Assembly: GCA_016288315.1 (NCBI GenBank)
Contig: JAEEYU010000013.1
Location: 1 to 61,095 of the forward strand
Direction of reading: 5' to 3'
DNA: 61,095 nt
Origin: Clostridiaceae bacterium
GTDB lineage: Bacteria > Bacillota > Clostridia > Oscillospirales > Acutalibacteraceae
The translations under genes and the position numbers were made by a program. Of the stretch, positions 51,201 to 59,129 are shown piece by piece; position 1 is the first letter of the stretch, and each line of letters begins with the position of its first letter. Under the pieces are notes generated by a model that was not told the origin of the DNA, ran no database searches, and was given only the letters and a program-made list of their open reading frames with translations.

Positions 51201-51575
51201 TCAATAGGTCACCGCATCAACGGATTTGTCTGCCGTTACGGTAATGACAACTTTTGCCGGCAGACAGACCGCCGTTGCGCCTTTTGAAGTGAGCTTGCCG
51301 CTTTTGACGCAGAGTTGGTTTTCGCACTGTGAATGGCTGAAATAAACTGCGCCGTTTTCTATGGTTATTTCTGTTTCGGGTGTTGTTTTTGTAATTATTG
51401 TATATGGCTTTTCAACTGAGTTGAGATTGACAGTTTCAAGCAGGTTGCCGTCAACGGTTATCTGCGCCTTCAGACCTGTTCCCGTATGGCGCATTATCAT
51501 AAGAGCCGAAGCACAGACGGCGACAATAATCAACACAATAAAAACATCTGCTTTTTTTAACAATCGGGTTTTCAT
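51201..51575 (-). CDS. NusG domain II-like membrane-anchored protein
   Basis: 124 residues from the ATG at 51575. An N-terminal membrane helix (about 10-28) is followed by a small beta-barrel like NusG domain II, with a Cys pair in SQCENQLCVKSG (about 88-99) and LPAKVVITV near the end. Such proteins usually sit beside Gx_transp and ApbE genes in Rnf-type operons; their function is unknown. An alternative TTG start six bases upstream overlaps the apbE stop. No clear ribosome binding site. Confidence 0.85.
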   Translation of the reverse strand: MKTRLLKKADVFIVLIIVAVCASALMIMRHTGTGLKAQITVDGNLLETVNLNSVEKPYTIITKTTPETEITIENGAVYFSHSQCENQLCVKSGKLTSKGATAVCLPAKVVITVTADKSVDAVTY

Positions 51576-51577
51576 AA

Positions 51578-52597
51578 TCAATCTGCCAAAGTGTAAGAAT
51601 CATCTGTGAGAGTAATATGTTTTTTAATTGAATCGGTTGAGTAAATCAGTTTATCATCCGTTACGAATATTGCCTGACAGTTATATTGCTCCGCAAGCTT
51701 TTTGCCTTCTTCAATTCCGAGAACAAAGCAGGCGGTTGAAAGGGCATCGCTGAGAACACCGCTGTCTGAAACTATTGTTACACTCGCAAGACCGTTCTGA
51801 ACGGGAAAACCCGTTTCGGGGTCAAGGATGTGATGATATCTCACGCCGTTAAAGTCAAAATAGCGCTCATAGGTGCCCGATGTTGAAACGAAGCCGCTGC
51901 CGGTCTGAATTGTAGCTATATAATCTGCGCTGCCTTTTTCGGGGCTTGCTATGCCGACGGTAAAATCTCCGTCACCGTAAAGCATAACGCTGCCGCCTAT
52001 GCTGACAACCGCTCTTTTTGCGCCTGACATTTCGACTATATTTTTAACACTGTCGCACGCTGCGCCCTTGCCGACGGAGCCCAGGTCGATTTTTGCAGAG
52101 TTATTGAGAGATATGACGGAGCCGTCTGCCGTAATGTCTTTAAATCTGCTGCCTTTTAACGGAGAAATCTGTTCTTCGGAAGGAGGCGCTGACGCACCTT
52201 GATTGATATTCCACAAATCGACAAGACTGCCTATGCCGATATCGAGAGCACCGCCGCTTTTTTCACACACATCAAGGGCTGTGTTTATTACATCCAGAGT
52301 AATGCCGGAGACCTCGAAGGTGCCTTTTTCGTTTAGTTTGTAAATATCGGAGCTTTCAGCCGTCCGGGACAGACAGAATTTTTCAAGGGTTTCTATATTT
52401 GTGAGAACTACGTTTGCCGTTGATTCGCCTGACTCGCCTGTTATTTTTGCCGTAACATAGGTATTCATATAAAAACCGGTTGCAGTATATTCCTTTTTGC
52501 TGTTTATATAGCTTCTGACCGGCTTGAAACAGGCAGCGGCCGCCGCGGCAACAATAAGTATGACGGCGGCAATAATACTAATCTTTTTTTTGTTCAT
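51578..52597 (-). CDS. apbE: FAD:protein FMN transferase
   Basis: 339 residues. It transfers FMN from FAD to Thr/Ser in proteins such as RnfG and RnfD outside the membrane. N-terminal hydrophobic segment ending in a lipobox-like AAAC (Cys about 23). Family motifs: DIGIGSLVDLWNI, KIDLGSVGKGAA, VVSIGGSVMLYG, HILDPETGFPV and the Asp-containing DALSTACFVLG near the end. The start at 52597 has a purine-rich AAAGGCGG upstream, whereas the upstream in-frame ATG (52621) has none. First gene of the nine-gene Rnf operon. Confidence 0.95.
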   Translation of the reverse strand: MNKKKISIIAAVILIVAAAAAACFKPVRSYINSKKEYTATGFYMNTYVTAKITGESGESTANVVLTNIETLEKFCLSRTAESSDIYKLNEKGTFEVSGITLDVINTALDVCEKSGGALDIGIGSLVDLWNINQGASAPPSEEQISPLKGSRFKDITADGSVISLNNSAKIDLGSVGKGAACDSVKNIVEMSGAKRAVVSIGGSVMLYGDGDFTVGIASPEKGSADYIATIQTGSGFVSTSGTYERYFDFNGVRYHHILDPETGFPVQNGLASVTIVSDSGVLSDALSTACFVLGIEEGKKLAEQYNCQAIFVTDDKLIYSTDSIKKHITLTDDSYTLAD

Positions 52598-52639
52598 ATT
52601 ATCCGCCGCCTTTCTCCCCATTTTAATTTTTATTTTTAT

Positions 52640-52668
52640 ATTATAAAATAAATAGTATAGTTTTTCAA
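52640..52668 (-). promoter_or_regulatory. Promoter of the Rnf operon
   Basis: TTGAAA (52663-52668) and TATAAT (52640-52645) on the minus strand, 17 bases apart, roughly 45 bases before the apbE ATG. Confidence 0.7.
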
Positions 52669-52724
52669 TGTTTTTACAACATATTTTTTCAAAACGAATG
52701 TTAAAAAAACAGTAGTATTTTTTG

Positions 52725-52740
52725 TATAATATGGTATAAT
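52725..52740 (+). promoter_or_regulatory. Candidate -10 boxes of the alcohol dehydrogenase gene
   Basis: Two TATAAT boxes, 52725-52730 and 52735-52740; the second carries TGG in front (extended -10). No good -35 is visible. Confidence 0.5.
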
Positions 52741-52776
52741 AAAAAAGATATACATTATCATTATAAGGAGAGCATT

Positions 52777-53883
52777 ATGATTGAGAATTTATATATGCCC
52801 GCAAGAGTTGTTTACGGCAAAAATGCCGTGTGTGAAAATGCCGCATTATTGAAAGAGCTCGGAAAAAGCTGTCTGATTGTTACCGGTGGCAGCAGTGCTG
52901 AAAAAAGCGGCGCACTCGGAGATGCAAAGGCAGCCCTTGAAAGTATAAATACAAAATATGATGTTTTTGATAAAATCAGCGCCAATCCCCTGCTCTCCGT
53001 ATGTCATGAAGCAGGAGAAGTTGCGCGGAAGATTGATGCGGATTTTATTCTCGGAATCGGCGGAGGTTCCGTTCTTGATTCCGCAAAGGCAATTGCGATT
53101 TTCGCTGCAAACCCCGGCCTTACCCCTGCGGACATTTACAAGAGAGTTTACGGGAATGCTCCGCTCAAAGTTGCGCTCATCGGCACAACGGCGGGCACAG
53201 GGAGTGAAGTTACGGGCGTGAGCGTTCTGACAAATGATGAAACAGGGCGAAAGAAAAGCATTTCAGGACCCGATTGTTATGCCGCCGTTTCGTTCTGCGA
53301 TTACAGATACACGTGCTCCATGCCTTATGATATCACGGTCTCAACCGCTCTTGACGCCTTTGCGCACGCGGTTGAGGGTTATTTCACCCCAAAGGCAGTC
53401 GGGATAATTGACCTTTGGGCAGAGAAGTGCATACCCGAAATTTACAACGCTCTTTGCGTAATGTTCGAAACAAAAACCGTCCCCGATGAGAAACTCAGGG
53501 ACAGTTTATATAAAGGTTCTTTATATGCAGGGCTTGTGATAAACACGTGCGGAACTGCTTTCCCTCACCCTATCGGTTATGTTCTTACGGAGAACTACGG
53601 TGTTCCTCACGGCAAGGCGTGTGCCGCATTTTTTAAAGCGTTCTTTGAAAGGGCGCAGAAATTCTCGCCTGAAAAAGCTGAAAAACTCTGTTCACTTTGC
53701 AGTGCGGAGAGTGATGAAATAATTGAAGTGATATCATCACTTGCGGATATACACATCAAGATATCTCCGGAGGAAGCAGAGAATTACTCACTTCGCTGGT
53801 CAGAGAGCGTGCCTAAAAACTTTATTTCATCCCCTGGCTCTCTCACCTGTGAAGAGGCAAAAATCATTCTTGCATCGCTTTAA
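52777..53883 (+). CDS. Iron-containing (group III) alcohol dehydrogenase
   Basis: 368 residues. The NAD-binding GIGGGSVLDSAKAIA (about 92-106) and the metal-site region with HAVEGYFT (His about 205) and HPIGYVLTENYGVPHGKACA (His about 264 and 278) are those of the Fe-ADH family, which reduces aldehydes or oxidises alcohols with NAD(P). Short for the family of about 380. AAGGAGAG precedes the ATG. Its stop overlaps, by four bases, the end of the gene on the other strand. Confidence 0.93.
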   Translation: MIENLYMPARVVYGKNAVCENAALLKELGKSCLIVTGGSSAEKSGALGDAKAALESINTKYDVFDKISANPLLSVCHEAGEVARKIDADFILGIGGGSVLDSAKAIAIFAANPGLTPADIYKRVYGNAPLKVALIGTTAGTGSEVTGVSVLTNDETGRKKSISGPDCYAAVSFCDYRYTCSMPYDITVSTALDAFAHAVEGYFTPKAVGIIDLWAEKCIPEIYNALCVMFETKTVPDEKLRDSLYKGSLYAGLVINTCGTAFPHPIGYVLTENYGVPHGKACAAFFKAFFERAQKFSPEKAEKLCSLCSAESDEIIEVISSLADIHIKISPEEAENYSLRWSESVPKNFISSPGSLTCEEAKIILASL

Positions 53884-54281
53884 TTGAAGATGCATTGAAT
53901 TTTAAAGACGGTGAAAGGAATGAATATCTCTCTGACCTTTACATCGTCAAATACTCCCGGTGAAATACCAATAACCTGTTTACCGTCGTGCTCCTTAGGA
54001 ATATAAACCTCGACGCCGTCTCCGCTGTAGGATACAATCATTAGGCCGTCTTTTGTTTCTTTATATTCAAAGCTGTCTTCATCAGCGCTGAAGTCGGGCG
54101 CCTTTGCGCCGTAGATGATGTAGGTATCATAACCGAAATCACGGGCGTAATCATAGGCGGCGGAGTATTCGTAACAGTGAATTACCGTTTTGGGTTTTCT
54201 GCCCGAAACGGCAAAAATAACGGTCAATCCGATTACAAGCACGACGACGGCGGTTATTAAAAATTTTAATGATTTTTTCAT
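53880..54281 (-). CDS. Small membrane-anchored protein ending in a partial BspA-type LRR
   Basis: 133 residues from the ATG at 54281 (GAAAGGAATACGG upstream; the frame runs further up but through the promoter). Membrane helix at about 5-27. The C-terminus VEVYIPKEHDGKQVIGI then GVFDDVKVREIFIPFTV looks like the first strand of a BspA/LRR_5 repeat block, but it ends after about one unit while such blocks normally contain many. It may be a truncated gene, cut at the alcohol dehydrogenase stop. Divergent from PP2C. Confidence 0.75.
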   Translation of the reverse strand: MKKSLKFLITAVVVLVIGLTVIFAVSGRKPKTVIHCYEYSAAYDYARDFGYDTYIIYGAKAPDFSADEDSFEYKETKDGLMIVSYSGDGVEVYIPKEHDGKQVIGISPGVFDDVKVREIFIPFTVFKIQCIFN

Positions 54282-54315
54282 ATACAATCCGTATTCCTTT
54301 CGGGGAAGTATATAA

Positions 54316-54344
54316 ATTCTATTACCCTTTATTGAATTTGTCAA
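54316..54344 (-). promoter_or_regulatory. Promoter of the small LRR-like gene
   Basis: TTGACA (54339-54344), 17-base spacer, TAGAAT (54316-54321) on the minus strand, about 35 bases before its ATG. Confidence 0.7.
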
Positions 54345-54366
54345 ACTAAGGTGAAAGGTTTGCAGT

Positions 54367-55104
54367 ATGGACTACGCTTTTATCTCACGCACGGGCAGCA
54401 GGGCTGTCAATGAGGACTCCTGCAGTATAAAAGAAAACAACGGCAGTTACTGCTTTACAGTGTGTGACGGTCTCGGAGGACACGCCAAGGGCGAGGTTGC
54501 CTCAAAATGCGCCGCCGACACTTTTTCGGATGAATTTGAAAAATATGACGGCGATATTGACGTTTTTTTTGCAAAAGCTTTTGACCGTGCGGCTGAAAGA
54601 TTCAGAAATCTCGCAGATGAAAGCCCCGTTCTTGAAATGATGAAAACAACGGTAGTTTCGCTTGTCATAAGCGCAGACAGCTGCTGTTGGGCGCATATAG
54701 GCGATTCCCGGCTTTACGGTTTTAAAAACGGCAAAACGGTGCTGTTAACGGATGACCACAGCGTGCCCGAAATGCTGGTAAAATCAGGGGAAATAAAGCA
54801 GAGGGAAATAAGGAATCATCCCGACAGAAACAAGCTCCTGCGTGCTTTCGGCGTTTCGGATGAAACACCCGGATACGAGATAAGCAAAGAAACGAAACTG
54901 AGTGATTTTGATGCATTTCTTTTATGCTCGGACGGTTTCTGGGAACTTATAAATGAGAGAAAAACAGCCAAATGTCTGAGACATGCGCAAAGCGCCGGAC
55001 AATGGCTTGCCGAAATGACAAAACAGGTTGAACATAAAGGAAAAAGAAGAGAAACAGACAACTACACGGCAATTGCCGTAATTACCGGGAAAGGGGGCAG
55101 ATAA
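54367..55104 (+). CDS. PP2C-family protein serine/threonine phosphatase
   Basis: 245 residues, the size of bacterial PP2C enzymes such as PrpC/Stp1. Metal-binding acidic residues are in NEDS (Asp17), VCDGLGGH (Asp34), CSDGFWE (about 187-193) and ETDNY (about 228-232). It should reverse phosphorylation by the kinase encoded one base downstream. The pair matches the prpC-prkC arrangement of Firmicutes but is not next to the usual rsgA/rpe genes. AAAGGT precedes the ATG. Confidence 0.94.
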   Translation: MDYAFISRTGSRAVNEDSCSIKENNGSYCFTVCDGLGGHAKGEVASKCAADTFSDEFEKYDGDIDVFFAKAFDRAAERFRNLADESPVLEMMKTTVVSLVISADSCCWAHIGDSRLYGFKNGKTVLLTDDHSVPEMLVKSGEIKQREIRNHPDRNKLLRAFGVSDETPGYEISKETKLSDFDAFLLCSDGFWELINERKTAKCLRHAQSAGQWLAEMTKQVEHKGKRRETDNYTAIAVITGKGGR

Positions 55105-55105
55105 C

Positions 55106-57847
55106 ATGAGGTGTATGGGATGTATGAAGGAGTTCAGCTCCGAAAGCGGCGTTTGCCCGCATTGCGGATATGACATCAACACGCCGCCCACGCACAGTAA
55201 CCATCTTAAGCCGGGGACAATGATAGCCGGCAGATATCTCATCGGCAAGGCGCTGGGAAGCGGCGGATTCGGAATTACATACATAGCGTGGGACAGTTTA
55301 AACAGCAAAGCGGTTGCAATCAAGGAATTTCTGCCCGGAGTTTTTGCCTACCGTGTTCCCGGACAAAACTCGGTCGCCGCCTACAACAAGGACAGTGAAG
55401 AAAAATTCCGAACCGGAATCTCAAAGACGATAGAAGAGAGCAACACGCTTGCACGTTTTAACAGCGTTGACGGTGTTGTTGACGTTTACAACTGCGTTGA
55501 GGCAAACGGAACTGTTTATATTGTTATGGAATACCTTGAGGGCAAAACTCTAAAGCAGGAGCTGAAAACGCACGGAAACTACACTTTTGATGCGGCACTC
55601 AGCATTATGGCTCCGATACTCAATGCTCTTTACCAGATTCACGAAAGCGGTATTATTCACCGTGATATTTCGCCCGACAACATCTTTCTTTGCAATGACG
55701 GAACCGTCCGCCTTATTGACTTCGGTGCGGCACGTATGGCGCTTAACGATGACCGCAAGAGCCTTTCGGTTATTCTCAAGCGCGGATATGCACCGAAGGA
55801 ACAGTATTTCACAAACGCCAAACAGGGGCCGTGGACTGACGTTTACGCAACCGCGGCAACATTTTACCGTATGCTGACGGGGATTGTGCCGCAGGAAAGT
55901 CTTGAAAGAGAAACGCAGGATGCACTTATTCCGCCTTCGGAGCTGGGAGTTGAACTGCCGGACTATGCCGAGCACGCTATTCTGAGAGCACTCAATGTCG
56001 ATTCGGCATTAAGAACAAAAAACACTGATGATTTTTACAGGCAGCTCACCGACCCGGACTATGATTTTACGGTTGACTCCCCTGCCACATATTCAGATTT
56101 TAAACCCGTGCAAAATGACGAAGAACAATCCGCCGCCGGTAACACTCTGCAGAAAAAAAAGAGGAGCAAAAAACCTTTTATAGCGATATTGATTATTGCC
56201 GCCCTGCTTGTTCTCGGAATTGCCGGCGCGGTCATGTATATTTTCAGAGATTCAAAGGTGCTTGATAACGGCACTTGCGGTGAGAACCTCACGTGGGAAC
56301 TCAATGCAGGCGGAACGCTCAGGGTTGACGGACACGGAATTATGGACGACTACGACAATTACTCCGATACGCCGTGGTTCGGTGACCGGGATAAAATAAA
56401 GATTGTTGAAATCGGCGATGATGTAAACAGCATCGGAAGCCGTGCGTTTTACGGCTGCAAATCACTGGCAAAGGTAGCCTTCGGTTCAGCCGTTAAATCG
56501 GTCGGCTCATACGCATTTTACGGGTGTTCCACCCTCGAGAACAGCATTCTGCCGGATTCGGTTACATCTCTGGGCTCATATTCATTTGCTCACTGCAATG
56601 CGCTCGAATATCTGCACGTGCCTGCAAGCGTTACACATTTCGGGGTTTCGGTTGTTGACTCTGCCAAGGCGTATATATGCAGTGAATCGAAGAAATGCGA
56701 CGCTGCCGCCTACGCCGAAAATGCCGCAATACTCTTCCGTGAATGCGGCTCCACTCACGAGGAGGGCGCAGAAGCTCCCGTTACGGTAAGCAACATTTTC
56801 AATCTTGATGATGAGAGCACAACTGTAATAAAGGACGCTGTCGCAAGCGGATTCTGCAGTGCAACAGCCAACTGGACATTGACGGAGAACGGTGAACTCA
56901 TTATAAACGGCACGGGCAGAATGGACGGATGGCTGCTTGATGAAAAAACGGGCACCTGGGTTGCAGGCAACATGCCCGAGTGGGCGCCTTATGCAGACCA
57001 GATTAAAATGATAACGGTTGAAGACGGCATTACCGATATAGGCAACAGCGCATTTGCCGGTTTCAAATCGCTTGAAAGCATTACTCTGCCCGAAAGTGTG
57101 AACGCAATCGGAAGCAATGCGTTTATCGGCTGTTCTTCTCTCAAATCGATTCATTTGCCCGAAAAGGTCAGAATAATCGGCGACGGAGCATTCAAGGACT
57201 GCACTCAGCTGAGAAACGCAAACCTCACCTGCTCGGTGACGGACATCGGTCAATATACGTTTAAGGGCTGTTCCGTTCTGAACATTGTGACTCTGCCGCA
57301 GAATCTTAAAACAATCGGCGACTACGCTTTTGCCGACTGCCCGCTTCTCACTCAGATAGTTCTGCCTGCGGGCGTGACGACTCTTGGCGAATACACATTT
57401 ATGAACTGCACCAACATAAGAGCACTGACGCTTTCCTACGGAATAACAGCCATACCGAAGGGCGCATTTGCCGGATGCGGGTTTACCGCATTTGACATTC
57501 CCTCAAGCGTTACGGCTATCGGCGAATACGCTTTCAGCGGCTGTAAGTATCTGACGAGCATAAACATTCCCAATTCCGTTACGGTTGTAGGTCAGGGAGC
57601 GTTCGGCGGATGTTCCGCCCTGACGGGCGTGATTCTGCCCTCATCTGTTGTTTCGGTAGGTTCTTATGCATTCTCGGGCTGCTCCTCACTGCAGTATGTT
57701 CATATTCCTTCAAGCGTTTCGACAATCGGTTCAAACATAATTGAAAACACGCCTGCGAGAATCTGCGGTGATTCGCTTCTCTCCACGGCAAGCTCTTACT
57801 CCGCAAGGAACGGCTACTCGTTCAGGCGTTGCGGCAATCAGCACTGA
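55106..57847 (+). CDS. Transmembrane Ser/Thr kinase with zinc ribbon and BspA-type LRR ectodomain
   Basis: 913 residues. Zinc ribbon at the N-terminus (Cys3, Cys6, Cys17, Cys20). Hanks-type kinase domain about 40-320: Gly loop GSGGFG (51-56), ATP lysine Lys73, HRDISPDN (185-192), DFG (205-207). The catalytic-loop Lys of HRDxKxxN is Ser189, a deviation seen in some bacterial kinases. Membrane helix about 357-381 after a basic KKKRSKK. The outside part (385-913) begins with a CGENLTWELN strand motif and two blocks of BspA-type LRR_5 repeats (about 415-530 and 590-890; AF.GC.SL..I.LP.SV). PASTA domains, usual in PrkC, are absent. It thus probably senses an extracellular protein or glycan and signals inward. 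Confidence 0.92.
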   Translation: MRCMGCMKEFSSESGVCPHCGYDINTPPTHSNHLKPGTMIAGRYLIGKALGSGGFGITYIAWDSLNSKAVAIKEFLPGVFAYRVPGQNSVAAYNKDSEEKFRTGISKTIEESNTLARFNSVDGVVDVYNCVEANGTVYIVMEYLEGKTLKQELKTHGNYTFDAALSIMAPILNALYQIHESGIIHRDISPDNIFLCNDGTVRLIDFGAARMALNDDRKSLSVILKRGYAPKEQYFTNAKQGPWTDVYATAATFYRMLTGIVPQESLERETQDALIPPSELGVELPDYAEHAILRALNVDSALRTKNTDDFYRQLTDPDYDFTVDSPATYSDFKPVQNDEEQSAAGNTLQKKKRSKKPFIAILIIAALLVLGIAGAVMYIFRDSKVLDNGTCGENLTWELNAGGTLRVDGHGIMDDYDNYSDTPWFGDRDKIKIVEIGDDVNSIGSRAFYGCKSLAKVAFGSAVKSVGSYAFYGCSTLENSILPDSVTSLGSYSFAHCNALEYLHVPASVTHFGVSVVDSAKAYICSESKKCDAAAYAENAAILFRECGSTHEEGAEAPVTVSNIFNLDDESTTVIKDAVASGFCSATANWTLTENGELIINGTGRMDGWLLDEKTGTWVAGNMPEWAPYADQIKMITVEDGITDIGNSAFAGFKSLESITLPESVNAIGSNAFIGCSSLKSIHLPEKVRIIGDGAFKDCTQLRNANLTCSVTDIGQYTFKGCSVLNIVTLPQNLKTIGDYAFADCPLLTQIVLPAGVTTLGEYTFMNCTNIRALTLSYGITAIPKGAFAGCGFTAFDIPSSVTAIGEYAFSGCKYLTSINIPNSVTVVGQGAFGGCSALTGVILPSSVVSVGSYAFSGCSSLQYVHIPSSVSTIGSNIIENTPARICGDSLLSTASSYSARNGYSFRRCGNQH

Positions 57848-57867
57848 TAAACAAAAACAATCACAAA

Positions 57868-57900
57868 AAGACCTGCAGAGCGTTATGCTTTGCAGGTCTT
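57868..57900. terminator. Bidirectional terminator between kinase and lipoprotein genes
   Basis: Perfect 10-bp stem AAGACCTGCA / TGCAGGTCTT with a 13-base loop; followed by AAATTTTGTG on the plus strand and by TTTTGTG on the minus strand. Confidence 0.88.
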
Positions 57901-57912
57901 AAATTTTGTGTG

Positions 57913-58347
57913 TTAAATGCTTTTCTGATATACAAGGATAAAAATTGTTGAATCCTTTTCGGAAAATGAAACGCTTACCTCCGCTCCGCTGTCGCTGTAT
58001 GCGTTATAGAACATAGGATCGCTGCCGTCGTCAACATTATGAACGTAACCGGCTTTTTTGCAGAGTTCAACATATTCGGTGAACTGCTGCTCCGTCGCTT
58101 TTGCGTTTATGTAATAATCATGGCTGCTTTCTTCATAATGCTCTTCGATTATCTCACCGAATTCATATTCCGGCAGGATGTATTTGAGATTAAGCGCCTC
58201 CTGCGATTCAACTCCGGTTGCGCATTCAGCTGCAGTGGGAATTGCTTTCTCCGGTGAAGTGAGGGGAACGGTTTTTTCGGTTTTGCCGCAGGAGCATACG
58301 GCAAGAGCCAGCAGTAAAGATAAAAACAGTATTGAAAGCTTTTTCAC
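57913..58347 (-). CDS. Small putative lipoprotein of unknown function
   Basis: 144 residues. GTG start at 58347 supported by GAGAGGTG upstream. Signal peptide MKKLSILFLSLLLALAV with lipobox VCSC (Cys20). The acidic mature part (HDYYINAKATEQQFTEY, about 75-91) has no recognised family. Eleven bases after tatD, so co-transcribed with metG-tatD. Confidence 0.85.
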   Translation of the reverse strand: MKKLSILFLSLLLALAVCSCGKTEKTVPLTSPEKAIPTAAECATGVESQEALNLKYILPEYEFGEIIEEHYEESSHDYYINAKATEQQFTEYVELCKKAGYVHNVDDGSDPMFYNAYSDSGAEVSVSFSEKDSTIFILVYQKSI

Positions 58348-58358
58348 GTTTTCACCTC

Positions 58359-59129
58359 TCAGACGGTAACGCCGAAAAGTTCGCAGGCGTTACGTCGGGT
58401 TATATCAATTATTGTCTGTGCATCGGTATTGCGGACTTCGGCAAGCTTTTCGGCGGTAAAGGGAATAAAAGCGGACGAATTGCGCTCCCCTCTGTGAGGA
58501 ACAGGAGTCATATAGGGGCAATCGGTTTCAATAAGCAGTCTGTCATCGGGAACCATTGCCGCAACCTCGCAGGGCTTTTTGGCATTTTTAAAGGTAACCG
58601 CTCCGCCGAGACCTATATACATACCGATTTTCAAAATCTCCTTTGCCATTTCGGCACTGCCCGAAAAGCAGTGAACCACGCCCTTCGGTTTGTGCTTTTT
58701 AAGAAGATTCATTGTGTCTTCATGTGCCTCTCTGTCGTGTATAACAACGGGCATACCGAGTTCATTTGCCAGTATCAGCTGTTTTTCAAACACCTCAAGC
58801 TGGATGTCGCGGGGTGAAAAATCATAATGATAATCAAGACCTATTTCACCGACGGCAACACATTTTTCTTTAATAAGATAATTTTTCAGAATTTCAACAA
58901 AGTTTGCAGGTGCTTCTTTTGCCTCGTGCGGATGAACGCCGCAGGCGGCATAAATGAAGCTGAAGTTCTCCGCCAGAGAGAGCGATGACTCTGAAGTGCC
59001 GAGATCGCTCGCACAGTTGATAACACCTGCTATTCCTTTTCCGGGCAGAGATTCAAGGAGAACTCTTCTGTCTTCATCGAAGGCGCTGTCATCATAGTGA
59101 GCGTGGCTGTCGAAAATTCCGTTTATCAT
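58359..59129 (-). CDS. tatD: TatD-family metal-dependent DNase
   Basis: 256 residues. Metal ligands His9 and His11 in FDSHAHYDD, Glu in GEIGLDYHYD (about 96-105), VVIHDREAHEDT (about 128-139), HCFSGS (about 153-158) and TDCPY (about 203-207). 3'-5' nuclease acting on single-stranded DNA and RNA and linked to DNA repair. The metG-tatD order matches that of Bacillus (metS-yabD). Start overlaps the metG stop by four bases (ATGA). Confidence 0.96.
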   Translation of the reverse strand: MINGIFDSHAHYDDSAFDEDRRVLLESLPGKGIAGVINCASDLGTSESSLSLAENFSFIYAACGVHPHEAKEAPANFVEILKNYLIKEKCVAVGEIGLDYHYDFSPRDIQLEVFEKQLILANELGMPVVIHDREAHEDTMNLLKKHKPKGVVHCFSGSAEMAKEILKIGMYIGLGGAVTFKNAKKPCEVAAMVPDDRLLIETDCPYMTPVPHRGERNSSAFIPFTAEKLAEVRNTDAQTIIDITRRNACELFGVTV

